Assembly (NCBI GenBank): GCA_016934825.1
Contig: JAFGSB010000160.1
Coordinates: 62,001-126,000 of the forward strand
DNA length: 64,000 nt
Direction: 5' to 3'
Source of the DNA: Candidatus Zhuqueibacterota bacterium
Lineage (GTDB): Bacteria; Zhuqueibacterota; Zhuqueibacteria; Residuimicrobiales; Krinioviventaceae
Shown: piece by piece, positions 16,601-24,216 of the stretch
Numbering within the stretch: the first letter of the stretch is position 1
How the letters are laid out: each line of letters opens with the position of its first letter
Position numbers and translations under genes: made by a program
Notes under the pieces: generated by a model
What the model saw: only the letters and a program-made list of their open reading frames with translations
What the model was told of the DNA's origin: nothing
The model's database searches: none

Positions 16601-17271
16601 TCTTTGAGTTTATCGGAATGTTCCTGGTATTTTGATGCCTTTTTAACCTGCCTTCTGAGGGAGCGAACGCTTTTTTCAACCTCGGACATGATATCTTCGA
16701 TTCTTATCAGGTCTTTTTCCGTACTTTCGAGTTTTCGAAAGGTCGCTTTTCGGCGTAATTTGTATCTGGTAATTCCGGCGGCTTCTTCGAATATTTTTCT
16801 GCGTTCTTCAGGCTTGCCGTTAAGTAACTGATCCACCTGTGGCAGTTCGATGACCGAATACGAGCCAAGCGCCATTCCCGTATCCATAAACATATCGGAA
16901 ATATCTTTTAATCTGCATTGATTACCATTAATAAGATACTGGCTTTCTCCAGAGCGAAATAATCGCCGTGTAATCAACACCTCGGAATAATCAACCGGTA
17001 AAATGTTTTTGGAATTTTCAATTTTTAATGAAACTTCGGCCATACCGACCGGTTTTGCACTGGCTGATCCCGCAAAAATCACATTATCCATTTTTTCACT
17101 TCGCAGCACACCGCTTTTCTGTTCCCCCATAACCCAGCGAATCGAGTCAACTATATTGCTTTTCCCGCACCCGTTGGGGCCAACGATGACCGTCATGCCG
17201 TCGTGAAAAAGTATGTTTGTTTTTTTGGCAAATGATTTAAAACCAACCAGGTTTAATTCTGCTAACTTCAA
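13690..17271 (-). CDS. smc: Chromosome segregation protein SMC
   Basis: This 1193-residue protein has the complete SMC architecture. Walker A is GPNGCGKS (31-38). Two long coiled coils flank a hinge at roughly 520-680. The C-terminal ATPase half carries the ABC signature LSGGEKSLT (about 1087) and Walker B FCIFDEVDAPLDD (about 1113). It acts with ScpA and ScpB, which are not in this window, to organise and segregate the chromosome. The start codon is TTG (17271-17269); the codon context KLAELNLVGFKSF leaves little room for another start. The GWxTD gene downstream is an unusual partner. Confidence 0.97.
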   Translation of the reverse strand: MKLAELNLVGFKSFAKKTNILFHDGMTVIVGPNGCGKSNIVDSIRWVMGEQKSGVLRSEKMDNVIFAGSASAKPVGMAEVSLKIENSKNILPVDYSEVLITRRLFRSGESQYLINGNQCRLKDISDMFMDTGMALGSYSVIELPQVDQLLNGKPEERRKIFEEAAGITRYKLRRKATFRKLESTEKDLIRIEDIMSEVEKSVRSLRRQVKKASKYQEHSDKLKEIEIQMAEFEYARILDEMEPLHSALNLIKDEKGSVSSDLAQKEAAFESLRHELLELETKLSEGQRDFNTKTHEIQKFEERVLVNSERVRSLKETQQRNSEERKSILIRVADLEKNLDEANYELKTAKKDLLTEQENYAVQNEQYQNFRTDYDNIREELKNAEAHILRYTEELSLKQNEGERLKATEENLSNRLHQINEERVTQDKRLQELEIQISEVEKQKNTLSDELDKKRKKLEEITKKGAEAKNSLESLQKSEMQDRNRIEVLENQAEMVKRLLESYQDYPSGVRYLATNEAENFKTDGAIANIFHMDAEYRPAIAAALGDAATHLIVEDTKTAFSGIGILHQDKKGVASFIPLKHITPLTVKQPKIDDLGVIGWANTFVQCDKKYKPVADILLGSFLIVQDLETANRLYENLKTQKVNIVTLSGEMFVYWGIIKGGSFSKKQTDFVGRQEQLDELLKEIEQVKNAVEQRRKIMVQRSELISSLNSEGEALIVSIQNLEDLISAKKLELGQQQYEEQSIRETVKERDQEKQRLMEQMGALDENLKTKNFDTKGLKEKRQGLVDHTKVLNEKLTKIEAELNESSEAVQKVQVKVAQLQSRYESRQRESDSLRNQIYEAKKMIEVRDEETKRALEESEELVEINETYQEKIKKLKEERNKVNEKLEELKEEQYNKNVKIDEFEKGIRSIRGKTEQLSETIHQNELRFSELKMNLDNLQKRLYDDYEYKIERKPVEENFNFDETRKEIDSIKEKLKSFGPVNLLALKEFEQERKRLEFLKDQREDLIKARQDLKDTINIINKTARDKFIGTFQEIQKNFSEVFKTFFEGGRASLVLREGEDPLEADIDIFATPGGKRLSSLALLSGGEKSLTAVSLLFAIYLVKPSPFCIFDEVDAPLDDVNVERFAKALQEYSQNTQFIIVTHNKLTMRAANQLYGVTMAEKGVSKVVSVKFDRAMELTNEEQPVPANE

Positions 17272-17492
17272 ATTTTTCCTACAGTTAAATAAATGTGTAA
17301 TAATTGTAATATAATAAATCCTTACAAGTTACTATCCGCACGGTCAAAAATCAAGTATAATTTATTAAACCGAATTTTAAATACGGGAAATTGTTTTAAT
17401 TATTATACTGTTAGGTTATTGAAAAATATTTACTAAATGACATTTTTTGATTATCTTTACAGATAAAAATTTAGTTACAAAGAGTTTTTCCT

Positions 17493-17831
17493 GTGACAAA
17501 TAAAAATTCAAAATTAGTATATTCTACAAATCCGGACATAAAATCCGAACCAGACAAACAAAACTCTGCGGATCCGCAAAACAAGTCACAACCGCAAATT
17601 CTGCGAATATTTTTAGATAAAAAAGGACGCAAGGGTAAAAGCGTAACCGTTGTGGAAGGATTTTCCGTCAATCCGCAGCACTTGTCCGAGATTGCCAGAA
17701 CACTGAAACAATCGTTAGGAACGGGCGGAACCGCGAAACAGGGCAGGATTGAAATTCAGGGGGATTTCCGTCACAAGATTTCCGAAAAATTAATCAGCAT
17801 GGGATATAAAAACAAAATTACCGGCGGATAA
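17493..17831 (+). CDS. yciH: SUI1/YciH-family translation initiation factor
   Basis: This 112-residue protein has a polar, poorly conserved N-terminus (1-35) followed by an SUI1/eIF1-like domain. The domain includes RKGKSVTVVEGF, the TLKQSLGTGGTAKQG segment and GRIEIQGD typical of YciH proteins. YciH is the bacterial relative of eIF1 and is thought to affect start-site fidelity on the 30S subunit. The start is GTG at 17493 with a weak AGAG upstream. It is divergent from smc and convergent with the following lipoprotein gene. Confidence 0.9.
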   Translation: MTNKNSKLVYSTNPDIKSEPDKQNSADPQNKSQPQILRIFLDKKGRKGKSVTVVEGFSVNPQHLSEIARTLKQSLGTGGTAKQGRIEIQGDFRHKISEKLISMGYKNKITGG

Positions 17832-17875
17832 TTTTACTTGTCCGATAAAGGGGATAAATTAAAACCGGAAAAAAG

Positions 17876-19501
17876 TTATTTATTTATTGATATATCCTTT
17901 ATAGATAAAAAGCCGTTTAATTTTCTGAGAACGGAAAAGGAATAGTCGCTTCTGATCTTAATTTTCACCAATTGATTGGTTCCATTGTCTCCAATCCAGC
18001 ATTCACCTGTGTTTTCATCAATGGCCATAACCTGTGGTTTTATAAAACTATAATTGCCGGTAACCGGGTGCTTTTGTAAAGGATCGTTTTCTGCAAACAG
18101 TTCCATCCGGCCGGCGGTGTTTATTACAAACACCATGGTTTGCAGATTGATCGGTAATATTCCCGTCAGTAACGGCCCGGGAGATAAAAGATCGGCCGGG
18201 TCTTCCCGTTCGAATTTTTTATTTTGATAGACAAACCGCTCAATTTGATTATCAAAAGTATCAGCGACATAGACCCGACTGGCAAGAGATCCGTCCTGTG
18301 TGTGATGTATACATAAATTATGGGGGCCGTTAAAACCGGTGTCAAAAACAACGCCGATGGCGGATGATATACTGTCCGGCAGTGAGGCGATACCCTTGCC
18401 GGCAGCAATCTGGATTGTTCTGTTATTCCCCTCTTCAACAATCCACACATCCCCGGTCCATTGATTTATTTCTATCGAGGTGGGTTGATTGAGGCCCCTA
18501 ATGGTTTTTTCGATGTTGCCGGTCCTTTCATCTATTACAGTCGCACTGTTGCTGCTGTAACTCAACGCCCATAATTTCCGGGTTGCCTGATGCAGGGCGA
18601 TATCAATAACATGGGGTATATTCGAATAGGATGTCAGTTTTTCCCCGTTATAATCCAGTTTGTACACCAGGTCGGCATCCTGATCGGCAACAAAACAACC
18701 GCTTAATTCATCAATATTACTGACAACAGCAACCGGGTATTTAAAAGTCTGGGAGGATGTAAGTATTTTATATCCGTTACTGGTGTACTTTGAAACGGAT
18801 TTAAAATCACTGTCAACAACCCATAGCGAACCGTAATTGGAGTATACCAGGACCTCCAATGTGTCCGCGGAGAAAAAATGAATGGGGTCCGTAACCCTGA
18901 CAACAAGTTTAAAAATTTCAGCCTGACCGATATTGGAAGGCGAATCCCATGATGCGGTATTCGACGTTGGCCCGGAATGGGAAAAACTGCCGCCGCCGTT
19001 TATCTCATAAAACTGGTAGGTCAATTTACCGCCTTCCGGGTCTTCAGCGGTGCACGTCAGGTCTATTGTGTTCCCGGACACAACCTGTGAAGCGCTCGCC
19101 GTATACCCGCTTATCCTGGGACACGCATTACCGACAAATAATAAAACCTCTTTATGGGCAATTCCGTCGTTTTCGTCTGTTGCCGTGGCAACAATATGGG
19201 CCGTAGCTGTATCGGACGGCGCGGTCCAATCTACCGTTAACCCGGCTGATTGGGACAGCTCCCCGGTTGTGGCGGTCCAGGTAACCGTGACTTCATCGTC
19301 CTCATCCGGGTCAGTTACCTCAGCAGTCAATTTTTGAGTTGTATTAATATCCGGATTAGAGTTCTCAACTTTTATGATTATTGTCGGCCGGGTATTTTCT
19401 TTTACGTTTTTAATGTTATTGATAAATTCCTCACAACTCATAAGAGTTAACAGCGTGAAGAAAAAAACGATGTGCAATATTTTGCCTGAATATTTTTTCA
19501 T
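17876..19501 (-). CDS. Lipoprotein with Ig/cadherin-like repeats and a beta-propeller (NHL/YncE-like)
   Basis: This 541-residue protein begins with a lipoprotein signal (MKKYSGKILHIVFF, lipobox LMSC), so I place the start at 19501. Two Ig/PKD-like repeats follow (ITVTDPDEDDE-type and AEDPEGGKLTYQFYEING segments). The second half repeats SLWVVDSDFKSVSKY, KLWALSYSSNSATVID, DVWIVEEGNNRTIQI, SRVYVADTFDNQIERF and ECWIGDNGTNQLVKI. These blades are typical of six-bladed beta-propellers (NHL, SMP-30, YncE). It is probably an envelope-anchored binding or scaffold protein; no catalytic residues are evident. It lies 31 bases downstream of the TPR lipoprotein gene, likely in one operon. Confidence 0.8.
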   Translation of the reverse strand: MKKYSGKILHIVFFFTLLTLMSCEEFINNIKNVKENTRPTIIIKVENSNPDINTTQKLTAEVTDPDEDDEVTVTWTATTGELSQSAGLTVDWTAPSDTATAHIVATATDENDGIAHKEVLLFVGNACPRISGYTASASQVVSGNTIDLTCTAEDPEGGKLTYQFYEINGGGSFSHSGPTSNTASWDSPSNIGQAEIFKLVVRVTDPIHFFSADTLEVLVYSNYGSLWVVDSDFKSVSKYTSNGYKILTSSQTFKYPVAVVSNIDELSGCFVADQDADLVYKLDYNGEKLTSYSNIPHVIDIALHQATRKLWALSYSSNSATVIDERTGNIEKTIRGLNQPTSIEINQWTGDVWIVEEGNNRTIQIAAGKGIASLPDSISSAIGVVFDTGFNGPHNLCIHHTQDGSLASRVYVADTFDNQIERFVYQNKKFEREDPADLLSPGPLLTGILPINLQTMVFVINTAGRMELFAENDPLQKHPVTGNYSFIKPQVMAIDENTGECWIGDNGTNQLVKIKIRSDYSFSVLRKLNGFLSIKDISINK

Positions 19502-19532
19502 AATTTTAACTTGTTTTATTTCCAACTTAATT

Positions 19533-20177
19533 TTAGCGATACAATACCGAAACAATTTGAATAATTTTGGATAAAACGGCTTCAAATGAAAAATAGGAAA
19601 CATCGTCAACGACCCATGTTTCAGAGGCCTGCGGGTCAATATAATTATATTTTGTGGTTAGTTTTTTAATTTCCGTCCAGGCGTCTTTATATTTTTTCGT
19701 AAAATATAATGCCTGGGCTTTAATTAAGATTAAATCGCGCCAGTCAATTTTAGGCTGATAGCTAAAACTATAAGCCGGATTGTCTTTCAGGCAATAATTG
19801 ACCAGCGCGGGTATTTCATCATATTTTGCCTGATTAAATTTTGCCACAATAATCCCTGTCCGGCAATCTGATACCCAATTGCCGTCGGTCAAGCCTTTCT
19901 CAAGACATAATATAACCAGTTGCAGATGGTTACTGTCCCGCAACAGTAATGCCCAGCCTTTACCGACATTCGCGGCAACGTTTTCAGGCTCCTGCGCCAG
20001 TACTTTATCAAACTTCTGTTGGGCCGAATCATATTGGCTGGCCGTAAAGTCCGCCCAACCTGAATCCAACAATTCTTCTATTGTAGGATCCCCGGTAACC
20101 TTTTTTTCCGGTTCCGTAGTAAATTTACCACAGTGAAGAAATATCAAGCTAAAGAATATAATCAGTATTTTTTTCAT
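19533..20177 (-). CDS. TPR-containing lipoprotein
   Basis: This 214-residue protein starts with a lipoprotein signal (MKKILIIFFSLIFLHCG, lipobox cysteine at 16) and contains tetratricopeptide-like helices, for example GWADFTASQYDSAQQKFDKV, VLAQEPENVAANVGKGWALL and ALYFTKKYKDAWTEIKKL. TPR lipoproteins usually act as assembly or docking factors in the periplasm or at the outer membrane. The ATG overlaps the stop of the upstream giant gene by four bases, so translation is probably coupled. That ties its role to the giant secreted protein and to the propeller lipoprotein downstream. Confidence 0.8.
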   Translation of the reverse strand: MKKILIIFFSLIFLHCGKFTTEPEKKVTGDPTIEELLDSGWADFTASQYDSAQQKFDKVLAQEPENVAANVGKGWALLLRDSNHLQLVILCLEKGLTDGNWVSDCRTGIIVAKFNQAKYDEIPALVNYCLKDNPAYSFSYQPKIDWRDLILIKAQALYFTKKYKDAWTEIKKLTTKYNYIDPQASETWVVDDVSYFSFEAVLSKIIQIVSVLYR

Positions 20178-23100
20178 CGAATCAATAAAACCTTACTTGT
20201 GAGATTTGTTTTGTCACCTAATTTTATTTGTATAAAATAAACGCCGGTTGGAACGGTCAAATTATTTTGATTTATGCCATGCCAGTTAAAATCATGCAGT
20301 CCGGCCTCGAGTTCGTTTAATTCAAAAGTGTAAATAGTCTGTCCTAAAATATTGAAAATTTTAATTTCACCGTTTTTTTCATTTTGTACCAGGTACCTTA
20401 TTTTTAAACTGCTGTTAAATGGATTAGGGTAGCACATGATTTTATTTTGGGGAACGTGCTCTTCCCGCGCGGGTGTACCCGCCGTTGCAAAGAAAAATGT
20501 CTCATCGGCTTTGATTTTGGCGTAATAATGCCCGTAATGATCCGTAGTAGTCTCAATCTGGGTTATGGTTTCTCCGTCCACAGTGAAAAATGAATAGTAC
20601 GGATTTTCTCCAGCATGATTATAAACAAGGTTAAAACACGTATCCTCAAAGCCCGCGCTTTTAATGGTATATAGGGTATAATTTTCTTTTCCCGGATCTG
20701 AAAATCCGTTTAAGGCACGGTTGCTTTTTTCCATTAACGCCAGTACAGTATTGTTGTCTTTTTCTTCCCTTAAACGTACCTGTAATTTGTTATCACCGCT
20801 AAAAACAGATTTGTTTAAAAATTTACCCAATTGTAAAGTCAGCCACAGGCTGTCGTGCACCTCCAGACCGTTGGGGTATTTTAAATTGACGTTCAATTTG
20901 AATAATCCCGATTTGGTAAACACATAAGGGGCCATCCAGATTTTCTGCACGGCGGAAGAATCATTCAACTTGAAATTTAAATCGAGCGACTCCAAATCGA
21001 CAACAAAATCATAATCGATACTGATGACCTGCGGTTCCGTATTGACAACAAAATTTACCCGATTGGGGAGGATTGAATTAAAGAAGCAGGACAAGCCCGA
21101 CTGACTGATTAATGTTACGTTGACCAGGTTGGATGTGGAACTGGTATCGCCGTTTGATGCGGTAAAAACGACGGAAGTTTTTCCGCTGAATCCATTCAGG
21201 GGTGTAAAAGTAACCTGAGTCGTCGACTGATTGATTCGCACATCCAGATTTTGATCCTGGCATGTCGCGCTAAAGGTTAAAGGCATCCCGCCCGGATCGC
21301 TGCAAAATTTTTTCAAATACAGCGAATTGTATATCTGGCTGTTGGTAAATTCTATATCCGGGATAGGTTGCCAGACAGGCCGGTTTTGTTTGTCAATCCT
21401 GACCAAAATGGTGTCCGACGACGAATAACCCGTTTTATTTCTGGCGGTAAAAATGATATATTGTTTTCCGGTTTTGTCAAAGGAGGACATTTTGACGATA
21501 TTATTTTCCGGGTCTCTGACGCAATTCACAAATGAATGATCATACTGAATATTCCAAACGATTAAAGAATCAGGGGTCTCCAGATCCCAAATATGATCAT
21601 CAAGATCGGCATAAAACACTAAATTTGAATTTTTCCAGTTTAAAGTTATATCCGGTAGCCGCGGTGATATGATCGGAGCGGGATTATATTCTATACAGCG
21701 GACCTCCATTGAACCGGTATCATATTCACCCCTGGAATTGGTTACTTTAAATACAACATTGGTTGTTCCCAAAAATGTGGTGTTGGTCTCGATTGTAACG
21801 AGATGAGTTATTGAATCGATAGTGACCTTTTTTAACGAGTCGCTTCTCAGGACTTCCCACTTTAATTGACTTATGTCGTCATAAATATCAATGACATAAT
21901 CGTCAAGATCGATCACTTCCCGGCTGGTACCCCTCATAGCCTGTACTATGGGTAATGGGAAAACAGATAATTTTTTAACATCGAATATTTTTAGATTGGC
22001 CTTTTTTGTGTCCGTAGAATTACCATCCGTGACGGTAAAATAAAGCTCGTCTAACGCCCGGTGACCGCTTGCGGCGGATATTTGAAGCCTTTGTGATAGC
22101 GGATCATAAGACAGACTGACATAATGATCCGGTTCTTTGGTTTGAGCATTCAATGCGACAAAAGTCCATGTCAGATCCGCTTTGGCAGCATCGGGATAAT
22201 TAACCAAATTATTTAAATAAAGCGTTGCCGTTGAATCCGGAAAGACGAGGATATCGGGTATTTCTTTTAATGAAAGCGGCGGGGATTCAATTCTCACATT
22301 CACGGTTTCGGTGTCGGAAGCGTTGTGATTATCTTTCACGGTAATTGTGATCGGCACGATTCCTGTATAATTTTTATCGACCGATTCAAGGGTAAGGACA
22401 TTATCATTAAATACCGCAATGAGATCGTTCGAATTGTTGTTAGATACACTCCAACTGAAATGATTATCATCAACATCGGTAACATGTGTGCCCGCAGTCA
22501 TGGTTATTGTTTTTGCCACCTTGTTATACATAATAACGGGATCAAGCGATGACACATTCAGAACCGGCGGATCATTTACGGAAAGTACTTCAACTGTATT
22601 GTGAGTTTTTAATGTATCACCGGTTATTTGCGCCTGTACCGCATCCTGCAAAAAAAGCCGGACCGTTTCCTTGCCGTACCAGTTCGGGTCCGCATAAAAG
22701 GTTAAGGAATCACCTTTGTTATCAACATGCACAAAATTTGATAAAATCAATACCGATACATCGGCGACATTATCATCTGCATCGGTAAAGAAAGCATTTT
22801 TTGGCATTTTCAATTTTTCATCTTCATTAAATATTACAGAAGGTTGAGGAACTTTGAATGAAGGCGGAATATCCACGCCGATATTGACATCCTGATAATC
22901 CATAAAATTGATCGAGGTTTTTAATCCTATTACACGAAGTTTGATTACGCCGTGATCTTTTTTATTTGTGGACACAGTCAGGATGTTGTTTTCAATTTTA
23001 ACGCTTGAATTCTCGAGGTTTTGCAAAACATCGACACTCCAGTCTATGTCCTGACTTGTTTCACCGCTGGCGACATGATCATCCAGATCAATTTGCAGAG

Positions 23101-23767
23101 TGGAACCGGGAGTAATCAGGGTGTCGGGAATGGGCGGAAAAATTCGAAAACCGGTGATTGAAATTTTATAATCTTTAACAGTTGAAAAGCGCTGTTCGTT
23201 TCCGGGCTCATCCAGCAAATAATAGGTAGATAACCTGTTGTCACCATTTTCAAAATCAAATTTGATCAAGGTGGAGTCCTGACGAATAACTGGCATATTA
23301 ATGACTTTTAATTCGAATGTTGCGATTATCCCCATCCCTCTGGCGGACGGACGAACACCGCCAATCGTCGGCCCGGTTGATTGGTAATAATCAAGCTGAT
23401 AGCCGTCAATGCCGTTTCCCCAGCCAGGGTTGTTATACAGATGTAAACTGTCGCCATGTGTGTTATTTATTACGGCCACACTGGTTTTTAGAAAAGTTCC
23501 CGGGTTAAAAGGTTCTCCAACCGGAGGGACTGGCTCAAATATTTCCGGATCGAATGTTAAATAAGCCGCAACACCGGTGATTTTTTCTCCGTGTGTGTCG
23601 GCTAAAATATTAAATTTAACTTTGTCGCCAATATAGGCAAATTTGTCTTCACTGTCCGCTCTTTCAATCCAGATATCGGTTTTGCCGCCGTAGACAAAAG
23701 AAATGTTTAAAATGACAAGTAATAATAAGGATAAAAAAAATTTTTTTTCAATTAATAATTTGGGCAT
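20174..23767 (-). CDS. Giant exported protein with cohesin-like N-terminus, cadherin-like repeats and C-terminal sorting domain
   Basis: This protein of about 1197 residues has a signal peptide (KKFFLSLLLLVILNISFVYG). A cohesin-like domain follows (DSEDKFAYIGDKVKFNILAD, then GVAAYLTFDPEIFEP), and then many Ig/cadherin-like units with recurring DVDDNH, DPGGMPLTF and SNGDTSSTSN patterns. The last 90 residues contain CYPNPFNSSLKIRYL, FNILGQTIYTFEL and VPTGVYFIQIKLG, the FCB C-terminal sorting domain usually taken as a type IX secretion or cell-attachment signal. I prefer the ATG at 23767; an in-frame TTG at 23791 is possible. The gene is translationally coupled to the TPR lipoprotein. It is probably a surface or extracellular scaffold or adhesin; no catalytic domain is visible. 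Confidence 0.82.
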   Translation of the reverse strand: MPKLLIEKKFFLSLLLLVILNISFVYGGKTDIWIERADSEDKFAYIGDKVKFNILADTHGEKITGVAAYLTFDPEIFEPVPPVGEPFNPGTFLKTSVAVINNTHGDSLHLYNNPGWGNGIDGYQLDYYQSTGPTIGGVRPSARGMGIIATFELKVINMPVIRQDSTLIKFDFENGDNRLSTYYLLDEPGNEQRFSTVKDYKISITGFRIFPPIPDTLITPGSTLQIDLDDHVASGETSQDIDWSVDVLQNLENSSVKIENNILTVSTNKKDHGVIKLRVIGLKTSINFMDYQDVNIGVDIPPSFKVPQPSVIFNEDEKLKMPKNAFFTDADDNVADVSVLILSNFVHVDNKGDSLTFYADPNWYGKETVRLFLQDAVQAQITGDTLKTHNTVEVLSVNDPPVLNVSSLDPVIMYNKVAKTITMTAGTHVTDVDDNHFSWSVSNNNSNDLIAVFNDNVLTLESVDKNYTGIVPITITVKDNHNASDTETVNVRIESPPLSLKEIPDILVFPDSTATLYLNNLVNYPDAAKADLTWTFVALNAQTKEPDHYVSLSYDPLSQRLQISAASGHRALDELYFTVTDGNSTDTKKANLKIFDVKKLSVFPLPIVQAMRGTSREVIDLDDYVIDIYDDISQLKWEVLRSDSLKKVTIDSITHLVTIETNTTFLGTTNVVFKVTNSRGEYDTGSMEVRCIEYNPAPIISPRLPDITLNWKNSNLVFYADLDDHIWDLETPDSLIVWNIQYDHSFVNCVRDPENNIVKMSSFDKTGKQYIIFTARNKTGYSSSDTILVRIDKQNRPVWQPIPDIEFTNSQIYNSLYLKKFCSDPGGMPLTFSATCQDQNLDVRINQSTTQVTFTPLNGFSGKTSVVFTASNGDTSSTSNLVNVTLISQSGLSCFFNSILPNRVNFVVNTEPQVISIDYDFVVDLESLDLNFKLNDSSAVQKIWMAPYVFTKSGLFKLNVNLKYPNGLEVHDSLWLTLQLGKFLNKSVFSGDNKLQVRLREEKDNNTVLALMEKSNRALNGFSDPGKENYTLYTIKSAGFEDTCFNLVYNHAGENPYYSFFTVDGETITQIETTTDHYGHYYAKIKADETFFFATAGTPAREEHVPQNKIMCYPNPFNSSLKIRYLVQNEKNGEIKIFNILGQTIYTFELNELEAGLHDFNWHGINQNNLTVPTGVYFIQIKLGDKTNLTSKVLLIR

Positions 23768-24154
23768 TTCCACTCGTCTTTTCACAATCAAAAATTCAGT
23801 TGATTAATCATTTTCCAAATTAAAATTTTGAAATCAATGTTCGGCAACGCCCGCCCGGATCCATGCCGTAAAGATTATACGGGGCCGGTGTTATCCAAAG
23901 CCCGGCGATTTAAGCGTTTTTATTCATTGAAAACATATAATTTATCATGTGTAAATCAGCAAAGGTTATGCCAATACGGCTCACGAAGGCCCAGCTTAAA
24001 TCGAATAAAAACAATGTATTCGACGATATATAATCAATTGTACGGTTACGGATTTCCAATTATGGAAAAAAAGGCATTAAATATGAACTTTTTTTCCCAC
24101 ATTAAATTTTTAATTTTAATAGAATAAAAAAGGGTTCAAAACAAATAACGAGGT

Positions 24155-24190
24155 AAAAAAAATGGCCCCGCGATTAAATCACGGAGCCAT
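24155..24190 (-). terminator. Intrinsic terminator for the dockerin-bearing giant gene
   Basis: A 14-base imperfect stem (24162-24175 with 24177-24190, only G-T wobbles interrupting it) is followed on the minus strand by eight T residues. It begins 27 bases past the stop codon. The remaining gap up to 23768 is the upstream region of the cohesin-like gene and shows nothing else I can support. Confidence 0.85.
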
Positions 24191-24216
24191 CACCATGAAG
24201 AGAAAGTAGCGGATAA

